A DNA stretch of 64,000 bases from Mycteria americana (Eukaryota; Chordata; Aves; Ciconiiformes; Ciconiidae), in assembly GCF_035582795.1 (NCBI RefSeq), contig NC_134371.1, positions 50,261,001 to 50,325,000 of the forward strand, written 5' to 3'. Below, piece after piece: positions 26,275-38,300 of this stretch (positions within the stretch are counted from its first letter, which is position 1; each line of letters starts with the position of its first letter). A program made the translations under genes and the position numbers. The notes beneath the pieces are model-generated. The model ran no database searches. It was not told the DNA's origin and worked only from the letters and a program-made list of their open reading frames with translations.

Positions 26275-26388
26275 TCATTCCTGTCTCACCATAGGTTGCA
26301 GCTCTGTCCCATCTTCATTGTCCTGGAAAGGTCTCATGCTTCTGTGTTTTTGCCCTTCTGTTAACTTGTTACTCTGACTCACAAAGGT
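26275..26388 (-). CDS. SLC44A3: SLC44A3 terminal coding exon (C-terminal tail and stop)
   Basis: 114 bases, 37 codons and TGA (26275-26277). Acceptor tttgcttgtag. Encodes [20 protein letters not shown] then [17 protein letters not shown]. It matches the pattern SFVKRSNKL...KHSLRNEEGTELQ..VR of mammalian CTL tails, which fixes this as the main last exon. Too short to stand out as an ORF; found by walking downstream from the penultimate exon. Confidence 0.9.
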   Translation of the reverse strand, partial: TFVSQSNKLTEGQKHRSMRPFQDNEDGTELQPMVRQE

Positions 26389-29300
26389 CTACAAGCAAAA
26401 ACCACAGTGAGATCGTTTGGGAATGCAAACCATTATGTAAATAAAAATACCTGGTAAAGGAAGATAATTAGCCCAGGGCTAAGAAACTGTAGCTGGCTCC
26501 TAGCTGGATGACACTGAGTGATACCAGGAGGGACTCTGCCGACGCAGCAAGGGCGAGGAATGCAACCGCAAAGGATGAATCAAGAATCCCTGTTACATGC
26601 CCTACTACAGGAATGAGGACTCGGGCTGTCTGAAATCCCTCACCCAGCTCTCCTCCCACTGCCGCATATTGTCCTGAGGACCACAGAGCCTCCCTTCCAC
26701 CCCCACATGTTTGTAACCGACTGTAACGCAGACATCCCAAGTCAAATGCCTTCGTGTGTTGGGAAACTCCAAGTTCTTGGCTACGTGAGCAAACTTACTA
26801 TTGATCATGCAATGAGGAGGAGTTTGGATGTACTGCCCCCAGTTTTTCCATACAAGGTTACACAGCCTGCCCTGCTTGGAAGACTCCTTACCCCTGTGGG
26901 AAGTCCTCTCTTCACCCGAGGCCCGAAGGCATGGCTAAATACAAGGAATTAAGACCAGAGTTAAAGAGAAACTACCACAAAGTTTGGAAGCGGAGAAAGG
27001 AAAGCCTCTGTTTGTTTCATGAAGGAGAATTGGCTTAAGAAGTACTTTAGCATTTGGCAAAACAGACGGAGAAGAACAGAGGTCAAGGCTTCAGAGTTTT
27101 CCATTCAGTAACATATTCCTATTTGGGACATGTGCTTAAGTACTGTTCCGAATCAAGGCCAAAGAATATCTATCTGCTTTCTTCTGTACAAAGGGTTAAG
27201 ACTATCTTTAGGCTGCCTTTTTGTTGTTTTTTTTTTTGTTTTCAACAAAATTCTATGAACTTCACAGGGAATCTAACAGCAGCATTAAAAAAAACCAAAA
27301 CAGTTCTTCTGACACTGTCCTGAAGAAATCCATCCAGAAGATTCATATCATATGAGCTATTCTGGCTGCTGAGTTTGTTTTTCATGAATCACTAAGATTT
27401 TCTTTGTTGCATGGCTTATGAAGGAAAAGACAGAACTGGCAAAAATAGCATGAAAGGAAAAAAAATCTGCATCTTCAAATGTTCTCTTCATATGAAAGGG
27501 ACGGCATATATACATTCAAATGCTTCAGATACAGCTATTAACTAAAGCTCTCCATCACTATTAACTACGTAATGATTCTCCATGGAAATGCTTGTAATAC
27601 AATATAGTAATTACGAGGGTAAAGACACAGAACAATCAGTCCAGAGGCAGAAGAATTTAATCAAGAGACAGAAGACAGTATTCTGGCAAAAGAATCTGTA
27701 TAGGTATGAAGCAGAGCAACTCGAGTTTGCATGGAGTTTGTTCAGAACTACAGCATCCATAGGATGTGGATGGATACCTGACCTGCTCCTGGCAACAAGA
27801 AGCTCCGTGTTGTTTACTTTTGCTCATCACTGTACAGTAAGTCATAACAAATATAAACATCTAATCTTAGGGCACCCCATGGATCGGTCTCTGCAGCTAG
27901 CTCATTTATTTATATTTTTAAATTACCAACAATGTATTGAACATATATCTAGTAAGGCCTAAAAAGTCAGCCATTACTTACAGGGTATGATCTAAAAGAA
28001 GGCAGCAGATCATAGCTAGCACACAGGAGCCAGAGGGAGCCATTTACTTCAGTTTATAAATTCACATATGATTTGTATCCCCGAGCCTATCCTGTTCTAA
28101 GGTGTTGGAAAGGAAATACCATGGGTTGTGGGTTCAAATTATGTATCTTTGCTGTTATCAGTGAGGTTTACCAGCAGTTCCTGATCCATGAAGTATGGCT
28201 TCTCTGCAGATCCATCATTTGTTTCCATATCAATAGCAAAGCAAAGGAACATGGCATCTGCTGTCACTTCAAACACAGACAGAAAGCTGTGGGACATCAG
28301 GTAGGCAAAAAATCCAACCAGCAACAGAGGAACTACCCAAGCCTGCAATTCCCGATGGTAGTTAAATGCCATCAATCCTCCAAAAACAGTAAAACAGACA
28401 ACAAACACCTGTAAAGGGCAGCGAGAGAGAAATGCAGCCTCATTTATCATGTAGAATTGTTTCTTAAAAAAACCAAAATCCCCAAAACCATAAGGCAAAT
28501 ACATTACAGCCAATATTTTAACAGTACATTTCATCTGGGAGATAGCTATGCAGTTTCTGGCATCACGTAGTTGTCACATTTTGTGTTCAATTCAGTGTGT
28601 AAATTCCGTAGGGCAGAGGCAATCTTTTACTATATATTTACCAAAGACTCATTGCATTGGGAACTGTAAGAGTGGCGCCAAGGACATGACTGTAATACAA
28701 CTAAATGACTCTGTAAAGACTACGAAAAGGATTAAATTCCTCAAACATTATCTTCTCTCCCGAACTCATTTTACAGCATTAACAACACTGAGTTTAACAA
28801 AGATAAACTTCATTTACTTTAAGAAAAGAGAATAGAACCCTGATTTTTCACTTCATTCTTACACAACAGTACTTTTCTTATTCTTACCTTTCCTAGAAAC
28901 AGCATAAAATCTCCAAAACAGCTAATGGATGCAAGTTTAGGAGAATTCTTCGCCAAAATAAAGACAGCATCCTTTGCGGATGTACAAAAATTTGTCCCAT
29001 TTATGGCTGTAGTTGTGTATGCATGCTGAAATGAAATGAGAGAAGATAATAATGCAGTGAGAAAGGAAAGACTCATAATCTAGATTTAACTTCAGCAAAA
29101 TTCAAAGCCTTAAACTCTATTTGGAAATACTTACTATGAATATAAAGTTATTTTGCATAATATGGCAATTGTATTTTAAGTGGCCACAATAACTATGCTT
29201 CTAACTTCAGATAGTTTTTTCTACATAATTTCCACTATTAGCAAATGCTAGAATAGCAACTAAATACATTTCTGAACCCACCTTTATCCAATTTATTTTA

Positions 29301-32300
29301 AACCACCAAAGTTCTCTACCCTAATTTTTGTTAATGAATATGACACAATTTCCACAAAACATTTAGTCACCTGGAGTCACACTATCCAAACTTACTTGCT
29401 TATTTTCTATGAATCTATCTCCAAGACTGCTGGCAAACCATAGTGAGTGGAACAATCAAGTTATGTCGTTATCAAGTCATTTAAAAGTTGATGATTAAAA
29501 AGCTTTTATACATGGCCCTTTCAAACTATTCATATGCTACTGAAATTCAAGCTTATGGCTATAGCCATAAAATAAACGTTTTCAGGAAAGATGAAACCAA
29601 TTGTGAAAATGACTGGAAAAGAACAGCTAAAGGATCCTGGACTAGACCAGTGAGTGTTATGTCACAAAAACCCCCAGAATTTCAACAGAGAGTAGGGGCA
29701 CTCACACTTTTTTGAGGTATTGAGAATTTTACAAGATTTCTCTTTGTGGAAACTTGCCAAGACAGGTGGAGAGGACAGAATATTTACCTTCATGGATTGG
29801 ATTATTTTAGCGCTTGTTGTGCGTAACTTGACATATATGTCCCATTTACGGAACTCCTCAACAAGGTTTTGAAACTGTGTCCAAAATATCAGCTAAGAAA
29901 AACAGCACTCAAGATACCTGAAATGTATGCTGAACTTTAGCAGCAAGTCTTATGAGTAGTCTCCCTTTACTCAAAATATTAGAAGGTGGATTATGCCACA
30001 AAACATTAGTTACATCTGGAACGGTCAGTAAGAACCACAGTGTGCAAGGGATTACTGTTCTGAAGGAATTTATACACCACAACATGTACTTGGTGCTTAG
30101 ACTACTTTCTGCTTCACCTGGAAGTGAAAAAAAAACACAACTGGTTTGCTGAAAGTGGATTATACTGGCCCACTGCAAAACACTTCCTTCCTGTTCAAAA
30201 ATCTGGTTTTTCTCACTTACAAATCAAAATATAAAATAGCTTCAGATATCTGAAGGCAGAGAAAATTTATTTCTGCAGAGTCCAGTTTCACCCCATAGCA
30301 ATCTCTGTAACATACTGCAGTGTAACAAAGCTCTACTGACATTATCTTAAAATATTACAGAGAAAGAAATGCAGTCAAAGATCCTTTGTCTCTTTATTGT
30401 GGCTATTATTTATTTTATATATGACAAAAGATTTTTTTTTTCTCTGAGAGTAAGCAAAAAAAGAGTAGAAGTAAACAGTGACATCCTGTAATCATTGTAC
30501 TTACATAGTAGCAAATACATCCATAGAGAGAAAAAATATAAATAAAGACCGTGGATTTATTGCCTACTCTTAAGAAAAATCAAAGACGCCACTGAACTCT
30601 ACAGAAACACGTAGAGTGTCTGCATAAAAATCTGTTTAAACAAGCAAGTTCGCTTCATTCCTAAATAGGAAAAAATGCTTTCTGTGCTAACTTTCATTTA
30701 TACTGACGCTGTTCCTTTCCCCAGGGAGTGCTGTAACAGGACCGACAGAGAGGTGTACCCTTCGGCTCGGTCGGGCATTGACTACAATATCTTTGCCTTC
30801 TCGGTTGCCTACACCTCTGAAAGCGATGCATCCTTGTCCCACCTGCCTCACGCAACCCGACAGGTTTGTAAGCAGCCTGCTGCCATCCCATGTGAGGAAA
30901 CCCGGCGGCCCGCAAGCTCGCCCACAGCAGCATCGGCCCAGGACGCGGCAGCAGGAGAGCTGGCAGTTCGGTAAGGCCAGCCCTTGCTGGGCTACCACCT
31001 CCCCAGGACACAGGCGTAGGGTAGACGGCCTCAAATCAAGCTCCCTCTCTGTCTTCCGTCTGTAGCTGTCACTGCGTATTTCAAACATGGATAGACCTAT
31101 CTTTATAACATGCTGTGAGTTGGGGCTGCTTCATCATTCCCATTAACGGACAGGACATTGAGACACAAAGTGGAAAAGGGTTTTCTAAATTTGTTTCTGT
31201 CCCTTAAGAACTAAATTCACAGAACAGATCCTGATCTGGTGAGGTCAGCATAAATTTTGCCAATAAATTAAACAGAGATTCTGTATTCATTATAAATAGC
31301 AAAAAATGTCCTGTTTTAAAAATTAAAAAGAATGCTGAAAATGCATGTGCACTTGTACAAACATTGTTTCCAAACTTAAAATAAATAACCATTTGTTTGC
31401 ACTCTTGAATTAGCCATTTTGGTATCCGAGGAATGTGCAACGAAAGGAATTTCTGATATTTATTAACTAGAACAGTTATCTTGGAAAGACTGAAAATCAT
31501 GCTGGAGACTGAATACTACCTGCATAGGGATTTGTCATGTTACAAACCAGCTGACAAAAAATGGCATTTATAACAATTACAACTTCAACAAATCATGTAA
31601 GTATCAACTAGTCGTAACACCCAAGCAAGAAAGGCAGCCAGGTAATAATCCCGTCATTATAGAAGGAGTAAGAGAGACACAGAAATGAATGAACTGCTGA
31701 AGGCTACAAAACTAGTCATTGACATAGGGGAAGCAAGAATGTTACTAGTACAAGCTGAAGACTTAGCCAAGTGATCGCTACCTTTCAGCAAAAAATACAC
31801 TTCTGAGAAAAAAAAATATTTGGAGGGTTTCTTGTTCAGCCTAGGCTGTGGCTCCATACACTTTCCTCACAATTCTCAGGTTTCCCATACAGATCCCACA
31901 CCCTGATCCCATCCAGCCACACAGAAATCTACACGTTCTAACTAACAAAATACATGTCTAACATTTAATCAAATGTATGTTTCCATGAAACTCAGAGTTG
32001 CACAGAAATGAGCTCAAATGATTTCTCATCCTTACCCACCAAAGAACACCTAACACACGCAAGCTATTACAAATATTTGCAAATCATTTTGGACTTTGGA
32101 AAAAGAAGCTTAGATATCCCATTGATTTTCCAGTTGCAGGGTATGTGCAAGAATCCAATCCCTTTCAAAGAAAAGATAGTTGCAAAGGCTAAGATGGTAG
32201 ACCATGGTCAGTTAAGAATCTGCTATCATCTAGAAACAGGTTATTTAAATGTGTTTTTCTACAGAATGTATTCTCTTTTCCCATGCACAAAAGCTCTAGT

Positions 32301-35300
32301 GGACTTGAAAATGTTTGAGAAAAGGGCAGCAGGAATGATCCAAAAGGTATGGAATGTCTTCTGTCTGGGGAACAACTGAGTACATCAGGCTCTTCTGTCT
32401 GGAAAAGAGATGACTGAGGGAGGATGCGGTAAGAGGGCTACAAAATCATGAGAAATGTGGAGAGGGTAGGTAGAGTCAGATGGCTTGCTGTTTCTTCCCG
32501 AACAAAGACTAGGCAGGGGGAGGACCATACGAAGTACTAGGAGCCAAGTTTGAAAACAGACGGTATTTCTTCTCACTGTAAGTCTGTAAGCTGTGAACTG
32601 CTGGACAAAGGATGCTTTAGCTGCTAAAAGTTCACAGGAGCTCAAGGGAGACTGGGAAAGTTCAGGGAAAAGAAATCCACTGAGAGTTATTAAACACACA
32701 GAAAACATACTCAGCTCAAGAAGCCCCTAGGCTGAAAACAGATTCAGAAACAGCACGGGGACAGGGAAATATACACTTGTTCCACCTTAGCATTCACTCA
32801 CAGCCACTGTTGGAGATGGGATACTGAGCTAGGTGGAAACTCAGTCTGGCCCAGTATAGCTATCTTTGCTTTTTACCTTTGCTTAATGAATTGATGTTTT
32901 ACAATTGTAGTCTCTGCTATGGTGACAAGCAAGTAATAATGGCATCGATAGCACACCATTGATCAGAAAGCATGCGAGATAGCGGGTCAGGAACAGTCTT
33001 TATCCTTGCACCAGCATGTTGGTACTGTATCACCACCTTTGTGAAGAACACAAGCCTCCTCTGGCTTGGAGCCTGGGAACTAGACACTAGTTTCTCAGCG
33101 TCAGGATGAATAAATAAGGAATGTGAATGTTTACATATTTCCAAATACCACAGTATGCAAAAAAAAACTATTTAAAGAATACATCCTTCTGTGCCTCACA
33201 ACACAGAATGTCAAGGGTCTTGGAAAAATTGACCTGCTAGTTTCATGAGAAAGGCACTGTGGCTCAGATCCAGGCCGTAAGTTCCCCAATTGTTGAGAAT
33301 AATTGCTACTTTGTGTAACAGCTGAATTCAGTCCTCCATTCCAGGACTTGCTTTAATAAAATGAGCTTGGGGAAGAGAGGATTGCCATAGCAACAGAATC
33401 TTCTTAAAAAAGAAGGAGGAGACATGCTGGTTTCACATCCCACTTCAGCTTTTTCTGCTCTGCTGGTATTTTCAGCCTGATCAGATCTTGTTGCTGCCAG
33501 CTCTCCTGGGGGCTGCCCTGGTTAGCTACACCCACCGCAACACTGTGCAGCTCAGGCTGGACTTTTAAGTGTCTTAGCTTGCAAGTGTCACAGCTGCCAG
33601 TGGAATCCCCTCAGAAAACAAAATCCAGTGGTAGCAAGAGGCAATGACATTTCTGTGGCTGCTGTACAGCAGTTAGTGACCTGGTGAGAAAGTTGTATCA
33701 TGTCCCTCAGATAGTGGTGGGAAATTAGAGCAACGTGGGCCTGTGAGGCCCCACTGAAGAGATGAGGACATGTAAGACTGGAAGTGACTTTCAGCCGCTC
33801 TAGTCCCTGGCTATTTCAGATTAGCACATTATATGATTTCTTCTCTTAAGTGGAAAGCTCCCTCTTTAAACTACTTAGGGCTCTTCCCTCTCCCAGCCCT
33901 TACATTTGGAGCTGTTCCAGACAGTTGCCCCTGTGGTCCTTAGGAACCTTCTTCCAACTTCCAGACAACATTTACTCATGAACAGTTTACATCTACTCAT
34001 TCTTCTGCTGATCTTGTCTTGGCTCTTATCCCTCCCTGCTGTTTCTCTTCTTGATATACTCATAGACAGCTAACAGGCTTGCTCTTACCCTTCATTTGTC
34101 AAAGCAGACACACCAGGATATTCCAGTCCCCCCCGTGAGATAAGCCTGATCACCTAACCAGCAACTTGTACAATGGCATTTATCCCCCTGTTTCTGGTGC
34201 AAGTATTTAATCTCATACCTTCCAGGACCGAATCTGTCCTTTCGGCAGCCTTGTTAACTAAAGGCTATTGTCCTGTGGTTGACAAACACATGGAGAATAT
34301 TCTCCTCCCCCACTTCCAACCAATAAGCACACAGCTAATGCAGAAATGGTTATTTTTGATTCTTAGGCTAATTAACGTCTGTAAGAAACCCTTCAATAGC
34401 CTCCCAAATTTTCCCAAGCAGTCCAAGAAGAACAATTTTCCTTTATTTCCATCCCCCCTTATATTTGAAGTCTGAACTTACTGGGAGAAAATCTTGTCCT
34501 TCAACTTTCCTAGCTTCCTACTCTGTGTGTCATCTACTCCTGCCACGGCTGTCATCCAGTGGGTAGGACCAACACAACTTTCTCCTCGGGGGGTAGTTGA
34601 GTGTCCTTTCCTGCAGCATCACGCTGCTACACCTGGGCTCCATTTCAACCACAGAGGCTGGACCACAAGGATGCTGCTTTAAGTGCCCACTGTATCATGA
34701 TTGCATCATTACTGGAGTTGCTTACAGTGGCTTCTCTGCAGTTAGTGCAGCAATGTTCTCATTTGGGATTTCTGAAATAAAAATAAAACTGAACATTTCC
34801 AGAGAGCTGTTCACAAATTGCTCTGCTTAAAAGCACTGAATTATTGGTCACTTGCTTCATTGCCTTTTATTTCCTTTCTCTCTCTCTCTTTTTTTTTTTT
34901 AATGGGATAGGGGAGAGGAGAGAGGTATCAAAGCAAGAATTAGTCAGCCTTGTTCATCTCTATCCCCTAGATGGTTCAACCTACAGAGCAAGTAAAGACC
35001 TAAGGAATTTTATTTCCTAATCTTACGTTCCTTCCTTTACGCTATTGCATACATAAAGCCTCTAGAGGGAAAACAAACATATTTAAAATACGATTTCACT
35101 GAAGATGAATATTTTAGCCAACTGTGATGATTGAAGATGAATTGAACCAAGATGATTGAAAATTTAGCTTAACATCTAGAAGCAATTTTGCCAGTAATGC
35201 AGTACTGGTTTTGGGAGGAAAAAGTACTTGCTGGGGTGAGGCACAATGTCTTTGGCAGTGCAGAGGAGAACTGTACTTACATTAGCGTGCATGACTTTTG

Positions 35301-38300
35301 GTTTTATCTAGGTCACTTCTCCACAAGGCATTTAGCCGCAACCTCCTGATAGGCTTCCATCCAAAGTGTAAGAGACAACCAACTGCCATGGATATATGAC
35401 CATTAGACAGACCTGCTTCTGTTTTTTTACACTAGACAGTTGCTGTCTTTCAGTATCAGTGAAGGGTCTCAGTACCAGCAAATGCAGGCAAACCCACTGC
35501 CGACTTCAGTAATGGCTACCACAGGGCCCAGAAGGCTACGCTGCAAGTCGCTGCGCTGATGAAAACAGAGAAACCACATTCGGCTCAGCAACTCCTTCAG
35601 AAATCCATGTGCTGCACTTTGGAGCGGTTGCTTGCCAACTGGCTGCAGATAAACCCAAAGCAGACACAGAAAAGCAAAACTATCCTGAAAAAGATATATT
35701 GTTTTAAAAAAAAGTCACTGCAACAAGGCTGTAAAAGAAAAAAAAAGCAAACAAAAAAAGCAAGCGCTTTGATGTATCAAAAGTTAAGACTGCTACCACA
35801 ATTTAAGAAAGCAGGAGACAGACAGACCTTGTAGCTCCCAAACCACATTAAAAAACCAGTATATTCTTTTTACGGAAGAGAAATTTCAGTCTCCCAGATT
35901 TTACTTGAGATGGTTGGATGTGTTTATCTGGTACATAGTGAAACCATCAGAGCCAGCAGATGAAAAATCTGTGGTAATTCTGACAAGTGTTGGCAAACAG
36001 AACTGTCAAGTAAGGATAATGACTTTATATTCACAAAGCACTTTTCATCCAGATAGAACCCAGAGTGCTTTACAATTGTTACTAATGGATTATACACACA
36101 CATGAATCACTTTGCCCATGACTGAAATGGAACAGCTTAAGGAGTGAACTGTTTAACAGCACATAGCAACACTACACCACAGTTTAGCACAGGATCCAGT
36201 TGCAAATCCAAGAGAAATGTAGGAAGGCAGAATGTAATTATCCACATTGCAATCTGCACAGGACGCTGGGTTTACATTACCCCTCTTCCAACAACCACCA
36301 CTGGAAATACGGCAACTGTCAGTGTCTAACACAGCAGTCTGTCACGATGGGAAGATGACAGGGTACCTTTTTGGCCCTGTTTCAGTTAAGTTCTAGGAGA
36401 GCTGAACAAAACTTAGCTGAGCCTGTGGAGAACAAGTCACTTCAGGGACGCGTGCAACTATCAAAGTCAGTGTTAAATCCCACCTGAAAGATGGCACCTC
36501 AGCCCGAAAAGTACTCTTTGATAACGTAACAGAGCACTTGGTTGATACTGCATGGGAAGAAAGAAGCTCACACTCTATCACCAGTGTTACTTCCTCCAGC
36601 ACCTGTTTCTCATCTGCAAGTTACCCAAAGGGAAAACAAGGGCCTCTGTTTAATCCTGATTAAACTTGTGAATGAAGGAGCAGAAAGAATTTAAATTGTC
36701 TAAGCAATATAACAACAGGTTGAAGAAAATAGTGCAGGAGTAATGGGGAAGGCTTTTTTTTTTTAGAGTTTCAGGTAATTATATGCTTATTACTATAGTG
36801 AAAGTAATACTAGAATAAAAGGCAAAAATATAGTAAGGAAATGAGCTTTGGACCAACTTTTATAACAGCTGTTCCAGATTTCAGTAATTTCAGCTCACAC
36901 AAAAATCAAAATTGGAACTAAAAAATACTTTCAAAATGTTAGAAACATAGGTACAAGCAATTTTTTAACCCCTCTCAAGTCCTATTCTCAAGTCCATGTT
37001 CAACACCTATGTGAAATTTCAAGGCTGTACCCAGCAGCTTTCACTGATCTCTGTAAGAGCTCTTAAGAGCAGTACTTCTGTTAATCAAGCCATATGTTAA
37101 GCTGCTTAAAACTGCAGACTTGTCTTTTTTTCCCTCCCTTTTTTTTTTCTTTTTTACATTTGGCCACAGATTTTACAAAATTGAAGAAATGGGCTTGAAT
37201 ACATTCTTTATAGGAAAGAAAGAAAAAACTAATTAGATACATTAGTTACTCTATGAAATGCAATAATCTGAGACCAATGTTACCCCTTCATACAGATAAA
37301 ATGTCTATTAAAATCTTACAGCGTGTTCTTGCTTTTCTTCTCCTCTAACCCTCGCCCAAACTGCCCTGGACTTGGACCACATGGAACACCATCATCTTTG
37401 CCAAAAAGATGTTCAAACAAACAATTATCTAACAGCAAACACAGTAGTATGATCATTAGGTTAAAAACCACAACTCATATAAAAACAGAAATTTGCCTAC
37501 AATAGATTAGGAAACAGGAAATCTTTTAAGGGAACAAGAGCTACAATACAGCCTTCTGAAACAAAAGGAAGAACATTACAGTAATTAATTCTTCTTTTAA
37601 CAAACACATAGCATACAACAGCTGGAGAAAGTAAACACTAGCATGCTGGATATCTCTTTGAAAGGCAGGAAGCCAAGGGGAAAGGGTGACTACAAATAGA
37701 AAGCCCGGAGTCAAAACGAACTCTGAGATTCCTCACCAAGTCAGTGACCATAAGATCTACCTAAAAAATGTAAGTCTGGAAAATTCATTGTCTAGAACCA
37801 GAGATTTCACTGCACAAGTATTTAATCTAGGCTGAACTAAGTGAAAAACTTGCTCTTCGTAGTTGTCCAAGATTAAGCTTAATTTATGCACCTACTTTAG
37901 AGGAGAAGTCAGATCCTTTATCGGAATTGTCTTGTTTACTTCACTACCCTCAGCAACGAGAACAAAGAACACAACAGTCAGAGAGTTAGGAATCAGCATG
38001 GACATCTGATTGCCTTTCACATTAAGAATACCACAGTCACCAGAGATAACAAAAGGGGACTGACAAGGAGGAAAATTAACTATTTACAATGATGTATATA
38101 GAGCTGGAAAACATTTGGAGAAAAGGATCAGGACAGAAAAAGTAGGAATCAAGTATGTGAAAAACTGCTGTATGTCAGAAATCGTCCATTTCCAATAAAA
38201 ACACTTTTGAAACAAAACTGCTAACAAAACAAAGATGTCTTTCAAAGAAAGAGAATATTATATCATCTGGCTTTTTCATCACAGATCGTATTCCCAGATA

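Noticed and set aside
27582-27962. 126-codon plus-strand ORF in the last SLC44A3 intron
   Set aside because: No recognisable motif, no splice support and an overlapping frame on the other strand. Likely random.
28120-28145. gggttcaaatt, resembling a tRNA B box
   Set aside because: No A box at proper spacing and no cloverleaf could be drawn; the segment abuts the penultimate SLC44A3 exon.
32008-32379. 123-codon plus-strand ORF
   Set aside because: Its 3' part lies in the ancient CR1-like repeat and its peptide shows no recognised gene. Treated as chance.
33741-33830. Possible antisense CR1 tail (gactggaagtgac..tctagtccctgg)
   Set aside because: Too few matching positions to separate from chance.
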